NCBI RefSeq assembly: GCF_051014445.1
Contig: NC_135141.1
Coordinates: 930,001-994,000 of the forward strand
Source: Colletes latitarsis
Taxonomy: Eukaryota; Arthropoda; Insecta; Hymenoptera; Colletidae
DNA length: 64,000 nt
Direction: 5' to 3'
Shown here: positions 62,951-64,000 of the stretch, in pieces
Position numbering within the stretch: position 1 is the stretch's first letter
Layout: each line of letters opens with the position of its first letter
The notes under the pieces: model-generated
The model's input: only the letters and a program-made list of their open reading frames with translations
What the model was told of the DNA's origin: nothing
The model's database searches: none
Program-made: the position numbers and the translations under genes

Positions 62951-64000
62951 AGCCAGATGTGGGCATAACCCAGACCTAACCCAGACCTAACCGGTTTTAT
63001 CCTCTAAAATATTGATCGAAACCATGTTTAATCGACTGTTTCAATGTGGAACATCATTACTACGTGATTCAAACCCGAAAAAACCCAGGATGTAGCCAAC
63101 AAGTATGCGAAGAAGGCAAAATCATGAGCCAGATGCGGGCATAACCCAGACCTAACCCAGACATTACCGGTTTTATCCTCTAAAATATTGGTCGAAACCA
63201 GGTTTTATTGACTGCTACTGTGTGGTACCACATTACTACGTGATTCTAACCCGAAAAAACACAGGATCTGGCCAACAAGTATGCGAAGAAGGCAAAATCA
63301 TGAGCCAGATGCGGGCATAACCCAGACCTAACCCAGACATTACCGGTTTTATCCTCTAAAATATTGATCGAAACCAGCTTTAATTGACTGTTTCAGTGTG
63401 GTACCACATTACTACGTGACTCAAACCCGAAAAAAACCGGGTTCTGGCCAACAAGTATGCGAAGAAGGCAAAATCATGAGCCAGATGTGGGCATAACCCA
63501 GACCTAACCCAGACCTAACCGGTTTTATCCTCTAAAATATTGATCGAAACCATGTTTAATCGACTGTTTCAATGTGGAACAACATTACTACGTGATTCAA
63601 ACCCGAAAAAACCCAGGATGTAGCCAACAAGTATGCGAAGAAGGCAAAATCATGAGCCAGATGCGGGCATAACCCAGACCTAACTCAGACCTAACCGGTT
63701 TTATCCTCTAAGATATTGATCGAAACCATGTTTAATCGACTGTTTCAATGTGGGACAACATTACTACGTGATTCAAACCCGATAAAACCCAGGATCTGGC
63801 CAACAAATATACTATGAAGTCAAAATCATGAGCGAAATGCGGGCATAACCCAGACCTAACCCAAACCTAACCGATTTTATCCTCTAAAATATTGATCGAA
63901 ACCAGGTTTAGTGGACTGTATCAGTGTGGTACCACATTACTACGTAACACAAACACGAAAAAACCCAGGATATGGCCAACATGTATGCGAAGAAGGCAAA
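62951..64000. repeat. Terminal satellite stretch in the window
   Basis: These are regular monomers, several with CCATGTTTAATCGACTG (63023, 63551, 63727; spacings 528 and 176). The last two monomers (ATATACTATGAAGTC, AGCGAAATGCGGG, TACGTAACACAAACACG) resemble the series at about 8300-8500 and 38500-38700, so block-A-like monomers return here. The right edge cuts a monomer, so the array continues. A monomer near 62929 reads AAGTATGAAAGAAGG, two bases shorter than usual. No gene is present. Confidence 0.82.

Larger units (their letters stand above)
1..64000. repeat. Continuous tandem satellite array, 176-bp monomer, about 365 copies
   Basis: Every part of the window I read is built from one monomer family repeated head to tail on the same strand. 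Successive occurrences of the anchor AGGATCTGGC (295, 471, 647, 823, 999, 1175) are exactly 176 bp apart. A minority class is 165 bp. I found no inverted monomer, no transposon insertion, no unique spacer and no end of the array. A unit of this length is typical of centromeric or heterochromatic satellites that wrap about one nucleosome per unit; that functional assignment is inference. Subtelomeric heterochromatin or a chromosomal knob remains possible. The family is not one I can name. No gene lies anywhere in the array. Confidence 0.97.

Noticed and set aside
1..64000. CRISPR array or prokaryotic repeat system
   Set aside because: There are no unique spacers between short repeats. The units are contiguous 176-bp copies with graded divergence, which is satellite organisation.
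1..64000. Telomere or interstitial telomeric array suggested by CCTAACCC
   Set aside because: The core appears only as one or two units of an 11-bp motif per monomer. There is no run of three or more perfect 5-7-bp telomere units anywhere I read.
1..64000. Transposon, rRNA, 5S rRNA or tRNA genes embedded in or forming the repeat
   Set aside because: No terminal repeats, target-site duplications, poly-A tails, or rRNA or tRNA-like boxes were recognised, and monomer spacing is never interrupted by foreign sequence. A 5S-type tandem array was considered because of the short unit, but the monomer has no recognisable 5S sequence.
1..64000. Identity with well-known satellites (human alpha, Arabidopsis 178-180 bp, rice CentO)
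   Set aside because: The length is similar, but the sequence as I remember those families does not match. This is recall and not an alignment, so a weak distant relation cannot be excluded.

Overview
The whole 64 kb window is one uninterrupted eukaryotic satellite-DNA array. It holds no protein-coding gene, RNA gene, transposon or unique-sequence island that I can support. The repeat unit is 176 bp. For example, the anchor AGGATCTGGC recurs at 295, 471, 647, 823, 999 and, as AGGATCTTGC, 1175. A 165-bp short form lacks one copy of an 11-bp internal subrepeat (CCCAGACCTAA). About 365 monomers are present, all in the same head-to-tail orientation, and the array runs off both window edges. The unit length is close to one nucleosome plus linker, most monomers carry a perfect 12-bp palindrome (TGTGGTACCACA, containing a KpnI site), and the monomers form higher-order repeats. 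Together these suggest a centromeric or pericentromeric array, or a subtelomeric or heterochromatic block, of a plant or animal. I do not recognise the monomer as a named satellite family and will not name a species.

The monomers have diverged into many subtypes, and ordered series of subtypes are themselves duplicated. Region 1 (1-3414) is a leading block sharing series with what follows (offsets 2252, 2253 and 2605 bp). From about 3415 to 44850 a very long composite unit occurs three times, starting near 3415, 22626 and 33614, with spacings of 19,211 and 10,988 bp. Shared private mutations show that the second and third copies are sisters and the first is the outgroup. Inside the first copy lie a 14-monomer unit of 2442 bp in two nearly identical tandem copies (14127-16568 and 16569-19010) and a 9-monomer unit of 1572 bp in about 2.7 copies (19219 to about 23515). 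The second copy carries only one version of the 2442-bp unit and has a local rearranged patch (27930-28850). The third has single- and triple-monomer gains and losses.

Region D (about 44851-64000) uses a different monomer mix. It lacks the EcoRI-bearing and the TTCGTTGTCG monomer types and gains a TGTGATACCACA type. Its higher-order units are shorter: an exact-looking 880-bp (5-monomer) tandem duplication at 52868-54627, 704-bp (4-monomer), 352-bp (2-monomer) and 176-bp duplications, and dispersed block copies at offsets of 5619, 5443, 4563, 4212 and 10,006 bp.

No genes work together here. The biology visible is array evolution: unequal exchange changing copy number by whole monomers, block duplication, and point and indel mutations that act as lineage markers. 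The strangest base-level feature is a cluster of changes at about 20947-20953, which breaks the otherwise tidy pattern and may be an assembly seam.
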